Below, piece by piece: positions 1-7,301 of a DNA stretch of 12,816 nt. Location of the stretch: positions 1 to 12,816 of the forward strand of contig JAHFTZ010000005.1 in assembly GCA_023265355.1 (NCBI GenBank), written 5' to 3'. The notes under the pieces are model-generated. The model did not search any database. It saw only the letters and a list, made by a program, of their open reading frames with translations, and was not told the DNA's origin. The first letter of the stretch is position 1. Each line of letters begins with the position of its first letter. The DNA is from Terriglobus sp. GTDB taxonomy: Bacteria; Acidobacteriota; Terriglobia; Terriglobales; Acidobacteriaceae. Both the position numbers and the translations under genes were made by a program.

Positions 1-221
1 CCTAGATAACTAGAGCAAAGCCAAGGATTGAGGAGTGATTTGTCTGTACTCACCAGTTGAGAAGCTTGGCCGATTACTTCCGATTATCCGACATATCGGT
101 ACTTAGGAAGCGCCCACTTCTCCCTCTGAAGGCCTGAGGCAAGTGCTGAAGCGTGGGTGCTGAGGAGCAGGAAAGAGGACAAGGTATCGAGTATAGGGCG
201 TGCACTACAATCTCCTTGACC

Positions 222-1430
222 ATGAGGCACTCTTCTTCGACGTTTGCACTCCTTGCCGCGCTTTTGTTTTCGATAGATGCTTCTTCGCGCGCGCAAAAGG
301 CAACACCCAGGCTTCCAGCCGACAGCGCCATTGATGCAGAGGCAAAGCGAACGATGGCCCGCACCCACGCGAACGGGCTGGCAGTCGCCGTAATTGATCG
401 CGGCAAGGTCGGCTTTGTGCAGGCCTACGGCATCCGCAATGCGAAGGGCGAGCCTCTCACAACGGATACGGTGATGTACGGCGCTTCGTTGACCAAGATG
501 GTCTTCGCCTATCACGTGATGCAGTTGGTTGATCAGGGCAAGATCAAACTGGACACGCCCTTCAAGGACGATTTTGATAAACCGCTGATCGAGTACGGCC
601 CTCACTCTGACCAGAAGTTTCTGGGCAAGTACGGACCGTATACCGATCTTGCAGACGATCCGCGCTGGAAGAAGCTGACGCCACGTATGTCGCTCACGCA
701 CTCCACCGGCTTCGCAAACTTCTGGTTCATTGAGCCGGACCAGAAGCTGCGCATTCACTTTGATCCGGGTATGCAGTTCAGCTACTCGGGCGAGGGATTG
801 AGCCTATTGCAGTTCGCAATCGAACATGGCAAAGCGTCGGAGGGACTTGGCCTGGACATGGACGATCTCACGATGGCGACCTTCAAGCGCCTTGGCATGA
901 CGCGCACGCGCTTGATGTGGAGGCCGGATTTCGCTACGAATCTTGCGGACGGCTGGGACGACAAGGGCCAGCCGCAGCCACACGATGAGCGCAGCAAGGT
1001 ACGCGTCGCCGGATCGATGGACACGACCATCACCGATCTGCCTAAGTTTGTTGCTGCGCTCGTGCGCGGTGATGGCTTGAGGAAGGCCTCCCGTAGTGAG
1101 ATGAGCAAGCGGCAACTGCACCTCACCACAGCAACCCAGTTTCCGAACTTTGGACCGGAGCTTCCTGTGAGCGAGCAGCGCAAAGATCTCTACGCGGGCC
1201 TGGGTGTTGTAGTCTTCGATGGCCCGCAGGGTCACGGCTTCTTCAAGGGGGGACACAACGAGCAGACGGCAAACACCGTCGTGTGTCTTGAAAAGAGCCA
1301 GCGCTGCGTTGTGATTCTCTCCAACGATGTGCGCGCCGAGGCGGGCTTTGCCGATTTGGTGAAGGCGATCCTTGGCGACACCGGCGTTCCCTATGACTGG
1401 GAGTACGGCGATAGAGCTGGCAAGTCCTAG
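222..1430 (+). CDS. Exported serine hydrolase, class C beta-lactamase / PBP-like family
   Basis: A 402-residue protein of the serine beta-lactamase-like superfamily (esterases, D-aminopeptidases, class C beta-lactamases), which act through an acylated serine. Its substrate cannot be told from sequence. Residues 1-25 form a signal peptide (MRHSS, hydrophobic FALLAALLF, then SRA before Q), so it acts in the periplasm. The catalytic SxxK is S89-L-T-K92 within GASLTK. The second motif is Y188-S-G and the likely KTG-equivalent is K342-G-G-H-N. The reading frame stays open upstream to a GTG at 153, but the ATG at 222 is chosen because it opens directly into the signal peptide. There is no clear Shine-Dalgarno before it. 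A good -10-like TACAAT lies at 206-211 without a recognisable -35, so a very short leader is possible. The gene ends in TAG at 1428-1430. It stands alone and no obvious terminator follows. Confidence 0.9.
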   Translation: MRHSSSTFALLAALLFSIDASSRAQKATPRLPADSAIDAEAKRTMARTHANGLAVAVIDRGKVGFVQAYGIRNAKGEPLTTDTVMYGASLTKMVFAYHVMQLVDQGKIKLDTPFKDDFDKPLIEYGPHSDQKFLGKYGPYTDLADDPRWKKLTPRMSLTHSTGFANFWFIEPDQKLRIHFDPGMQFSYSGEGLSLLQFAIEHGKASEGLGLDMDDLTMATFKRLGMTRTRLMWRPDFATNLADGWDDKGQPQPHDERSKVRVAGSMDTTITDLPKFVAALVRGDGLRKASRSEMSKRQLHLTTATQFPNFGPELPVSEQRKDLYAGLGVVVFDGPQGHGFFKGGHNEQTANTVVCLEKSQRCVVILSNDVRAEAGFADLVKAILGDTGVPYDWEYGDRAGKS

Positions 1431-1625
1431 AACTGCTCGTCTGCGCTTGGATCACAGATCGCCTGAGCAGATGCCAGGCTCGTAAGAACGTATAAGTCCT
1501 CTGAAACGCTCTTCTCGTCGGTGACGCTTTCTGAGTTGACGCCAAATCTCTAGTGCCGTATCGTCAGTGCTCCGCATCGAGAACTTTCGCGCATCGACGC
1601 TGCTGATGCGGAGCAGTGCGGGTAC
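1431..1625. other. Non-coding flank left of the mobile element, with an inverted repeat
   Basis: Together with 1654-1889 this is a 459-base stretch without a convincing gene. This part lies between the hydrolase stop and the outer edge of the mobile element. Frames read across it give only arginine- and serine-rich products typical of shadows. It holds an 11-bp inverted repeat, TGCTCCGCATC at 1568-1578 and GATGCGGAGCA at 1605-1615. No T-tract follows, so it is not a standard terminator. I see no RNA gene. Confidence 0.5.
1568..1615. repeat. 11-bp inverted repeat beside the left end of the element
   Basis: TGCTCCGCATC (1568-1578) pairs perfectly with GATGCGGAGCA (1605-1615) across a 26-base loop. 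CGCATCGA also occurs twice as a direct repeat, at 1573-1580 and 1590-1597. The structure ends 10 bases outside the left terminal inverted repeat. It may belong to the old intergenic region, such as a weak termination structure of the hydrolase gene, or may mark the insertion site. Its function is unknown. Confidence 0.45.
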
Positions 1626-1653
1626 GGCGATTTGCGCTAAGCCGCTAGCGCGG
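1626..1653 (+). repeat. Left terminal inverted repeat of the IS91-like element
   Basis: Reads GGCGATTTGC from the outer edge and ends CTAGCGCGG on the inner side. The reverse complement of 4014-4041 matches it at 26 of 28 positions. Inside it GCGCTA (1634-1639) and TAGCGC (1646-1651) can form a hairpin with a 6-base loop, and CGCTAGCG (1643-1650) is a perfect palindrome. Such subterminal hairpins are what HUH enzymes typically recognise on single strands. This is the end next to the 3' side of the transposase gene, where the origin end of IS91-type elements is expected. Confidence 0.85.
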
Positions 1654-1889
1654 TAAAAGTATGGGGATTGAAAGCTGCTGGCGGTGAGCCGACACGGCGG
1701 GTTGGGCACGAAATGGGATGGGGGTGAGCTCAGCGGGTCTGTGCGGGGGTGCGTCTGCGGTATGGATGGGAAGGCTGCGGCGTGCATCGAGGTTATGCGG
1801 AGCCGATTCGAGCCATGGGGTGTCGTTGGCGGGATGAGCGCCCGTCGATGCGAGGAGTCGGTTTGGCATGCAGGTCGGCATGATCTTCG
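1654..1889. other. Non-coding segment of the element between the left repeat and the transposase stop
   Basis: A 236-bp stretch inside the element, downstream of the transposase gene. A 136-codon plus-strand frame (1684-2094) crosses it but looks like a shadow, as half of it lies antisense to the transposase. GGCATG repeats at 1864 and 1876. The position fits the non-coding end region that IS91-type elements need for strand initiation, but no specific motif can be assigned. Confidence 0.4.
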
Positions 1890-3086
1890 TCAGGATGAGT
1901 CGAAGTGCGCGCAGGCAGGCAGAGAGTTAGGGCTGCCCTGTTCAACAGAGAAGCGTTGCGGGACCAGGTGCAGCGTACCGCGCTTGCACTGGGGACAGGA
2001 CCGGTTGAGTGCGGACTTCTGCGGTTCGGTCAGTAGTTCGCCGATGTCCGGAGGGGTGGCGTGGAGATGGGTCCTGCACAAGGCGAGGCCCTGACGGCGG
2101 TTGCGGTTGGCGAGCAGACCAAAGTGGCGGATCTTGACGAAGCCGGCAGGCAGGACGTGAATCAGGAAGCGGCGGATGAACTCGACAGCGTCGAGGGCCA
2201 TGACGGCACTACGGTGGTTATGTCTGGAGTCCCGCCAGCGAAAGCGCACTTGGCCGCTTTCCAGGCTGAGCAGCCTACCGTTGGAGATGGCGACGCGATG
2301 CGTGTAGCGGGCCAGGTACTTCAACACATGTTCCGGACCGCCGAAGGGAGGCTTGGAGTAGACCACCCAATCTCGCTGTCGCAGTGCGTGAAGCAGGGAA
2401 TGAAATGCACGCGGCTGAGAGAGCGCAGCAAGCGTGCCGGAGAAGCATAGTTCGTTGCGTCGATAGCTCTGCTTGAGGAATGCGAGCAGCTTGCCGCGGA
2501 ACATGCGGCTGAGCACGCGCACCGGCAGGAAGAAGTTGTGCCTTGATCGAATCCAGCGGGATCGGTCGAGCGCCAGTCCACCGGCGGGAACGAGACAGTG
2601 CAGATGTGGATGATGTCTCAGGTTCTGCGACCAGGTGTGCAGCACGGCGAGTACGCCGATGCGTGTACCGAGATGGCGTGGATCAGCCGCGATCTCCAAC
2701 AGCGTCTCGGAAGCGGCGCGAAACAGCAGGTTGTAAAACAGACGCTGGTTGCGGAGTGCGAGTGGCGCCAGTTGCTCGGGCACGGTGAAGACCACATGGA
2801 CGTAGGGCACCGGCAACAGGCTGGCGGCCTGCTTCATGAGCCAGCGATCGCGTGCCGAGGACTGGCACTTGGGACAATGCCGGTTGCGGCATGAGTCGTA
2901 AGCGACAGTCTCATAGTCGCAGCGATCGCATCGTTCGAGATGAGTGCCGAGCGCCGCCGTTCGGCATCGGCCGATATCGCGCAGTACCTTCCGCTGCTGG
3001 TCTGAGATCACATGACCCCAGCGCTGAAGGAACTGGTTCTGGTGAGCGTGGAAGACATCGGCCACTTCCAGCCGATGTCCTGTCAT
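1890..3086 (-). CDS. tnpA: IS91-family Y2/HUH transposase
   Basis: A 398-residue rolling-circle transposase that nicks and rejoins single DNA strands through tyrosine. The N-terminal zinc finger runs over residues 53-74 (C53, C56, C66, H70, C71, C74 in the DRCDY and RHCPKCQ segments). The HUH metal-binding motif is H161-L-H163 inside HHPHLHC. The paired catalytic tyrosines are Y257 and Y261 in KYLARYTHRVAIS, a hallmark of the family. The conserved KIRHFGLL block is at 318-325, and a C-terminal CPQC (364-367) forms a second small metal site. The length is normal for the family and no internal stop is present, so this gene looks intact. The ATG overlaps the stop of the upstream recombinase gene by 4 bases (ATGA), which implies translational coupling. 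Because the recombinase carries an upstream nonsense codon, expression may be reduced. Confidence 0.93.
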   Translation of the reverse strand: MTGHRLEVADVFHAHQNQFLQRWGHVISDQQRKVLRDIGRCRTAALGTHLERCDRCDYETVAYDSCRNRHCPKCQSSARDRWLMKQAASLLPVPYVHVVFTVPEQLAPLALRNQRLFYNLLFRAASETLLEIAADPRHLGTRIGVLAVLHTWSQNLRHHPHLHCLVPAGGLALDRSRWIRSRHNFFLPVRVLSRMFRGKLLAFLKQSYRRNELCFSGTLAALSQPRAFHSLLHALRQRDWVVYSKPPFGGPEHVLKYLARYTHRVAISNGRLLSLESGQVRFRWRDSRHNHRSAVMALDAVEFIRRFLIHVLPAGFVKIRHFGLLANRNRRQGLALCRTHLHATPPDIGELLTEPQKSALNRSCPQCKRGTLHLVPQRFSVEQGSPNSLPACAHFDSS

Positions 3087-3958
3087 GCCGTTCTGTTCCC
3101 TCCCTGGGTCGTGCGTGGAGTGCGGATCGGCAGATCGTCGAGCGGGCTCGGCGTGCCATGCAGCCTGGCTTCGGAGACGTGCAGGTATCGCGAGGTGGTC
3201 TCCAGATCGCGGTGGCCGAGCAAGAGTTGGATGCTGCGCAGATTGGTGCCCGCGTCCAGCAGGTGGCTGGCGAACGAGTGGCGCAGCACATGCTGGCTAA
3301 AGGGCTTCTTGATCCCCAACTGCTTGCGCAGCTTCTGGCAGACAACACGAACCGCGTTCGCCTTCAGTTGCTCTCCGGCTCGCCTGCCGGGAAAGAGCCA
3401 GTCCTTGGGCTTGCGCCCACGCCAGTACGCGCGGAGGATCTCCAGCAACTTCGGCGACAGCATCACCTGACGCGGAAACTTGCCCTTGCCCTCGCGAACG
3501 TGGATGATCATCCGCTTGCTGTCGATGTCGGTGACCTTAAGATCGAGCGCCTCCTGACAGCGGAGGCCCGCACTGTAGTACAAGGCCAGCAACGCTCGAT
3601 GCTTGATGTTCATCTCTGCATCGAGCAAGGCGCAAACTTCTTCCCGGCTCCAGACCGTGGGCAGCTTGCGCCGCACCTTGGGCTTGATGATCTCCTGATC
3701 GAACCAGGTCTGCTTCAAGGTCCGCGTATAGAGGAACTTCAGCGCCGACCGGGCCCCTTGGATCGTTCCCCAGGCAAGCTTCCGTTCGTTGAGCAGATGG
3801 AGAAGAAACGTTCGAACATGCTAGAGTCCGAGTTGATCAGGTGAGTTGTGGAAGTAGGTTGCGAACTCGGCAACGGTGTGGGTGTAGTGGCGAACTGTGC
3901 GTTCGGAGAAGTTCCGTAGCCGGAGATCCTCCTGCATGCGTTGGCGTAGCTGTGTCAT
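3083..3958 (-). pseudogene. Tyrosine recombinase (phage-integrase family) with amber codon at position 46
   Basis: Read through, this is a 291-codon recombinase of normal length. The N-terminal core-binding domain (residues 1-80, opening MTQLRQRMQEDLRLRNFSER) is followed by the catalytic domain. Catalytic residues visible are R133 in SAGLRCQE, a lysine in REGKGK (158-160), H223 and R226 in HVLRHSF, H249 in LLGHRDL and the nucleophile Y258 in SRYLHV. The full start is supported by an AAGGAGGT ribosome binding site 5 bases before the ATG at 3958-3956. Codon 46 is TAG (3823-3821) within the core-binding domain, in the context QLGL-stop-HVRTFLL; one G-to-T change from GAG would create it. Restart at the TTG at 3718 would give only a catalytic domain of 211 residues. 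It pairs with the Y2 transposase as its element partner. The call rests on a single base, so a read error is possible. Confidence 0.82.
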
Positions 3959-3979
3959 GGACACCTCCTTGGGTGTCCA
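3958..3979 (-). promoter_or_regulatory. Hairpin holding the ribosome binding site of the recombinase gene
   Basis: On the transcript, TGGACACC (3979-3972) can pair with GGTGTCCA (3965-3958) over a 6-base loop CAAGGA. The core of the Shine-Dalgarno AAGGAGGT falls in the loop and right arm, and the right arm runs into the A of the ATG start codon. An 8-bp stem at exactly this point could limit translation of the recombinase, and through the ATGA overlap the transposase as well. The pairing is seen in sequence; the regulatory role is inferred. Confidence 0.5.
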
Positions 3980-4013
3980 ACACTCTATCCAAACGCCACA
4001 GAAGCATGCCCTG

Positions 4014-4041
4014 CCGCGCTAGCGGCTTAGTGCAAATCACC
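4014..4041 (-). repeat. Right terminal inverted repeat of the IS91-like element
   Basis: The plus strand reads CCGCGCTAGCGGC followed by TTAGTGCAAATCACC. Its complement matches the left repeat (1626-1653) except at two positions. The hairpin GCGCTA (4016-4021) / TAGTGC (4028-4033) is kept through a G-T wobble, and the palindrome CGCTAGCG lies at 4017-4024. It is on the upstream side of the recombinase gene, the expected termination end. Beyond it, AATGCACTCC begins the host flank. Confidence 0.85.
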
Positions 4042-4099
4042 AATGCACTCCTGGATGCTACCCCACAATATTTCCTTCGTAATTTCGCTTATGGTCTAT

Positions 4100-4131
4100 G
4101 GCGACGCTGTCCATTTGCGGATAGCGTCGCC
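4100..4131. repeat. 13-bp hairpin in the permease leader
   Basis: GGCGACGCTGTCC (4100-4112) pairs with GGATAGCGTCGCC (4119-4131), with one G-T wobble and the 6-base loop ATTTGC. There is no T-run on either side, so this is not a canonical intrinsic terminator. It may be an operator, a leader RNA structure or a small palindromic repeat. Confidence 0.55.
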
Positions 4132-4216
4132 GATTGTGGACAGTTGCTCCTCGGAAAAGTAGTTTTCTTGATAGAAGAATGAGCGAGTTCCAGCCACGCA
4201 CTTTGGCCGCCAGGAT

Positions 4217-4248
4217 GCTCTTGCAAGAGCTTGCGATCGCAAGAGGAG
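4217..4248 (+). promoter_or_regulatory. Overlapping palindromes covering the permease ribosome binding site
   Basis: GCTCTTGCAAGAGC (4217-4230) is a perfect 14-base palindrome. It touches a second perfect one, CTTGCGATCGCAAG (4230-4243). Alternatively CTCTTGC (4218-4224) pairs with GCAAGAG (4239-4245), which covers the first half of the Shine-Dalgarno AGAGGAG (4242-4248). The site could be a repressor operator or an RNA switch that hides the ribosome binding site. The symmetry is exact; the function is inferred. Confidence 0.45.
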
Positions 4249-4257
4249 AACTCAGCT

Positions 4258-6783
4258 ATGGTGCAGTCCTTTATCCAGAATCTTCGATACGCCCTGCGGC
4301 AACTCCTGCGCGCGCCCGGCTTCGCCGCGACGATCGTCATCACCCTGGCGCTCGGGATCGGCGCAAACACCGCCATCTTTACACTCTTCGATCAGGTGCT
4401 ACTGCGCATGCTGCCCGTGCAGCAGCCGAAGGAGCTGGTGCGCTTCGAGTGGAGCGGAAGCTTCTCCGGGTCGACGATCAACTTTGGTGGCGGCACGAAG
4501 GATTACTTCTCCTATCCGATGTACAAAGATCTGCGCGACCGCAGCTCCGCCTTTGCAGGCGTTGTGGCTGCAGGCCGGACAGCAGTTGGAATCTCATGGC
4601 ACGATCAGGCTGCGAGCGAGGACGCGGAGCTGGTGAGCGGAAACTACTTCGATGTCCTTGGCCTGCGGCCAGCGCTGGGGCGTCTGTTTACTTCCCACGA
4701 TGAAGGAGCGAAGAACTCCAATCCGGTCGTGGTGCTGGGATACGACTACTGGAAGACGCACTTCAATGCAGCGCAGGATGTAGCCGGACAGGCGTTGTTG
4801 CTCAATGGCCATCCCTTCACCATTGTTGGAGTGGCTCCGCAGGGATTTCACAGTGCGGTATATGGCTATAACCCAAGGGTCTTTCTGCCTGTAACCATGG
4901 TGGAAGTGGCGATGCCCTGGATGGTTCCGGGAGACGATTTCAACAGCCATAAGACAATCTGGCTACCCATGTTCGCACGGCTGAAGCCAGGGATGACGCG
5001 GCAGCAGGCCGAAGCCAGCTTAGGTCCTCTCTGGCATTCTCTCCGGGCGCAGGAGCTGACGGCGTACGAGAGCGGCCCGCGATTTGAAGAAGGCTTTCTA
5101 AACAAGTCGCATCTCTCCGTCGTGGACAACTCCACGGGCTTTATGCCAGAGCGCGCCGAACTGCGTATGCCCATGCTGGTGTTGATGGGCATGGTGGGTG
5201 TACTGGCAGCGATGTGCGCGGTGAACGTGGCCACGCTTCTTCTGCTCCGCGCAGCCGGACGCGTGCGGGAGTTTTCGCTCCGTTACGCTTTGGGGGCGGC
5301 GAAGTCGCGGATCGTGGGACAGCTTCTGGTGGAGGGTGGTCTTCTGGGCGCGATGGGCTGTGTCGCCGGGCTTGCACTCTCGCCGGTGATCGCGCAGGCG
5401 CTGGTCAGGCTACTGATGAACGCGGACCAGGCGATCGATTCGCCTTACAGCGCGGCGGTGGGCGGACGTGCGTTGCTGTTCAGCCTCGTGCTCTCGTACG
5501 TCGTCTGCCTCGCGTTTAGCGCGGCTCCGGCTTTGCAGTTCCTCAGGCCGAGGCTGGCCGAAGCGCTCCGCCAGAATACGGGAACGGCTTCGAAGAGCTC
5601 GCAGCGATTCCGCAAGGTTGCCGTAGGTCTGCAGATCGCTTTGACGATTCTGTTGATGGGCGGAGCAGGACTCTTTCTGCGCACGTTAACCAATCTGCGA
5701 AGCCAGAATATCGGTCTGCAGACCTCCCATCTAATGACGCTGAAGGTCGACCCGGACCTGGCAGGCTACGACGAGGCGAATATACCGCGCGTTGAATCGG
5801 GAGTATTGGAAGCAGTCCAGTCGGTGCCCGGTGTGCAAGCGACCGCTGGGACAACAGATCCCGTGATCGCCAACAGCTCGAGCCGCATCTCCTTCTCGGT
5901 TCAGGGACACCCTGAGATCGAAGGCGAAAAGATGGACTTTGAGAATGCGTGGATCACACCAAATTACTTCGCGGCACTGGGCCAGCCGATGTTGGCGGGC
6001 CGCGATTTTTCCACTGCCGATGCGAAGGATGCGCCTCCTGTTGCGATCGTGAATCTTACCTTCGCGAAAAGATTCTTTGGTTCGCCGCAGAATGCCCTTG
6101 GACGGCTAATGGCCGAGGGCGGAGGCAATGGCGTGAAGTACGATCTCACGATCGTTGGAGTTGTAGGGGATGAAATCCACCGCGATATGCGCGACAAGGT
6201 GGCAGAGGGCGTGTTTCGCTCCTACGCGCAGATGCCGCACCCCGCCGGCCTACAGCTTTATGTACGCACGGCGCAGACGCCGCAGGCGGTGGAGAACGCG
6301 ATCCGCGCGAGCATCCATCGTTACGATCCCAAGCTGGTGGCGGAAGACATGCGCACCATGGAAGAACAGATCGATCGCAGCGTTTAGAACGAGCGAGCCA
6401 TGGCGCTACTCGCCACGAGCTTCTCCGCTCTTGCGCTTCTGATGACGGCGGTAGGTCTCTACGGTGTATTGGCCTTCGCTACGGCACAACGCACGCGCGA
6501 GATCGGTGTGCGTATGGCTCTGGGAAGCGACCGCGCAGCAGTGGTGATGCTGGTGCTCCGCGAGATGGCGCTGACGGCGGTAATAGCGATCGTTGCGGCG
6601 GTTCCGGCGGCGATCGGGCTTTCAAAGCTGGTGCAGAGCCAGCTCTATGGTGTGGTGCCGGGCGATCCCCTCACGCTGGCCGGATGCGTGGTCATCGCTA
6701 CGCTGATGGTCCTGGCATCGGCTGCGATTCCGGCGCGAAAGGCGGCCTCGGTCGATCCGATGCTCGCGCTTCGAACGGAGTAG
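4258..6783 (+). pseudogene. MacB/FtsX-like duplicated ABC permease (ADOP type) interrupted by an amber codon
   Basis: An inner-membrane permease of the acidobacterial duplicated orphan permease type: MacB-like, but with two copies of the membrane plus periplasmic unit in one chain and no ATPase gene beside it. Read through TAG it is 841 codons, a normal length. TM1 is at about residues 20-45 (ALGIGANTAIF motif). A periplasmic domain extends to about 300. FtsX helices lie near 305-330, 357-380 and 405-428 with the RxxxLRYALGA loop at 337-347. The second unit starts at about 455, and its helices near 715-742, 765-790 and 805-830 include REIGVRMALG. The start is the ATG at 4258, with AGGAG 9 bases upstream; the frame is open back to TTG 4231. 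TAG at 6385-6387 (codon 710) splits it just before the last three helices. An in-frame ATG at 6400 could restart the 127-residue tail. It is either a true nonsense mutation, a two-piece protein or a read error. Confidence 0.85.
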
Positions 6784-6795
6784 CTCCAAACCAAA

Positions 6796-6825
6796 GGGCC
6801 TGCTTGCTTGAGTGCAGGCAGGCCC
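6796..6825. terminator. Hairpin between converging permease and ridA-like genes
   Basis: GGGCCTGCTTGC (6796-6807) pairs with GCAGGCAGGCCC (6814-6825), with one T-G wobble and a 6-base loop. ACCAAA (6790-6795) and TTTGGT (6831-6836) can extend the stem beyond a small bulge. It lies 12 bases after the permease stop and 20 bases before the stop of the opposing gene, so it probably serves both strands. T-tracts are short. Confidence 0.65.
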
Positions 6826-6845
6826 AGGTCTTTGGTGCTATCGGA

Positions 6846-7301
6846 TTATCTGCCGCTCTGCTTGACGGCCACCACGGAGATTTCGATCTTGGCTCCACCG
6901 ATCAGGCCGGCGACCTGCACGGTGGCGCGGGCGGGCTTGGGGTCGGGCATGAGCTTCTTGTAGACGACGTTCATGGCGGGCACGTCGGCGAGGTCTGTGA
7001 CGTAGACCGTGGCCGAGACGATGTCTGTCATCTTGTAACCGGCCTGCTTGACGACCTTCTCGATGGCGGCGATGGCGTTGGTGGTCTGGACGGTGATATC
7101 GGTGCCAGTCACCTTTCCGTGCTCATCGGGGCCCTGCTGGCCAGCGACATAGAGGGTGTTGCCCGCGATGTAAGCGTTGCTGAAGGGCATGCCGGGCGTG
7201 AAGTCGATGGCCTTGTTCTGGGCGAAGGCCGAAGTGCCGAGTGCGAGCAGGCCTGCGAAGATGAGGGTGTGCTTCGCTGCTTTTGAGACGGTGGACTTCA
7301 T
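6846..7301 (-). CDS. RidA/YjgF/UK114-family protein with signal peptide
   Basis: A 151-residue protein of the Rid family, whose cytosolic founder RidA hydrolyses reactive 2-aminoacrylate-type imines. Residues 1-27 form a signal peptide (KAAK, LIFAGLLALG, AFA before Q28), so this version is exported, unlike classical RidA. The C-terminal family signature is present: P123-A-R125-A-T-V with the substrate-binding arginine, then AGL and KIEISV with the conserved glutamate at 140. Length without the signal peptide (about 124) fits the family. The start is the ATG at 7301, with AGGAG about 10 bases upstream on the minus strand. It is a single gene between two hairpin terminators. Whether it has deaminase activity in the periplasm is unknown; exported Rid proteins are mostly uncharacterised. 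Confidence 0.9.
   Translation of the reverse strand: MKSTVSKAAKHTLIFAGLLALGTSAFAQNKAIDFTPGMPFSNAYIAGNTLYVAGQQGPDEHGKVTGTDITVQTTNAIAAIEKVVKQAGYKMTDIVSATVYVTDLADVPAMNVVYKKLMPDPKPARATVQVAGLIGGAKIEISVVAVKQSGR

Larger units (their letters stand above)
1626..4041 (-). mobile_element. IS91-family-like insertion element with tyrosine recombinase and 28-bp terminal inverted repeats
   Basis: A 2416-bp element bounded by nearly identical 28-bp inverted repeats at 1626-1653 and 4014-4041. It encodes, on the minus strand, a tyrosine recombinase followed by an IS91-type Y2/HUH transposase with a 4-base ATGA overlap. In IS91-like elements the transposase nicks one end and moves a single strand by rolling circle, without duplicating the target. 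No duplication is visible here: GGGTAC lies outside the left end and AATGCA outside the right. The usual GAAC/CAAG-type target tetranucleotide of IS91 is not evident at either edge, so the ends could be off by a few bases. The recombinase carries a nonsense codon, so the copy may be defective or depend on the transposase alone. The boundaries are read from the repeats; the family comes from the transposase motifs. Confidence 0.85.
4042..4257. other. Leader region of the ABC permease gene with a strong hairpin and stacked palindromes
   Basis: No gene is seen here. It contains a 13-bp hairpin at 4100-4131 and two touching palindromes at 4217-4243 just before the permease ribosome binding site. 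No convincing sigma-70 promoter could be picked out. Insertion of the mobile element may have separated the permease from its original upstream sequence. Confidence 0.45.

Noticed and set aside
206..211. TACAAT as -10 of the serine hydrolase gene
   Set aside because: Good -10 match, but none of the hexamers 16-18 bases upstream resembles a -35, so no promoter was called.
84..758. 224-codon minus-strand open frame over the serine hydrolase
   Set aside because: Antisense shadow of a gene with clear SxxK and signal peptide; the product resembles no family.
1684..2094. 136-codon plus-strand frame crossing the end of the element
   Set aside because: Half of it is antisense to the transposase and the rest is a glycine- and arginine-rich string with no motif.
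2852..3844. 330-codon plus-strand open frame
   Set aside because: It lies antisense to the transposase and recombinase, whose catalytic motifs are unmistakable; its product is low-complexity and has no recognisable domain.
4134..4703. 189-codon plus-strand frame overlapping the permease start
   Set aside because: Out of frame with the permease, whose ribosome binding site and conserved N-terminus are clear; the product is arginine- and alanine-rich.
3821..6387. Two genes each with one in-frame TAG, suggesting UAG recoding or amber suppression
   Set aside because: rplU (TAG at 7773-7775) and the serine hydrolase (TAG at 1428-1430) end properly on TAG, and the permease itself ends on TAG at 6781-6783. 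Independent nonsense mutations or base errors are simpler.
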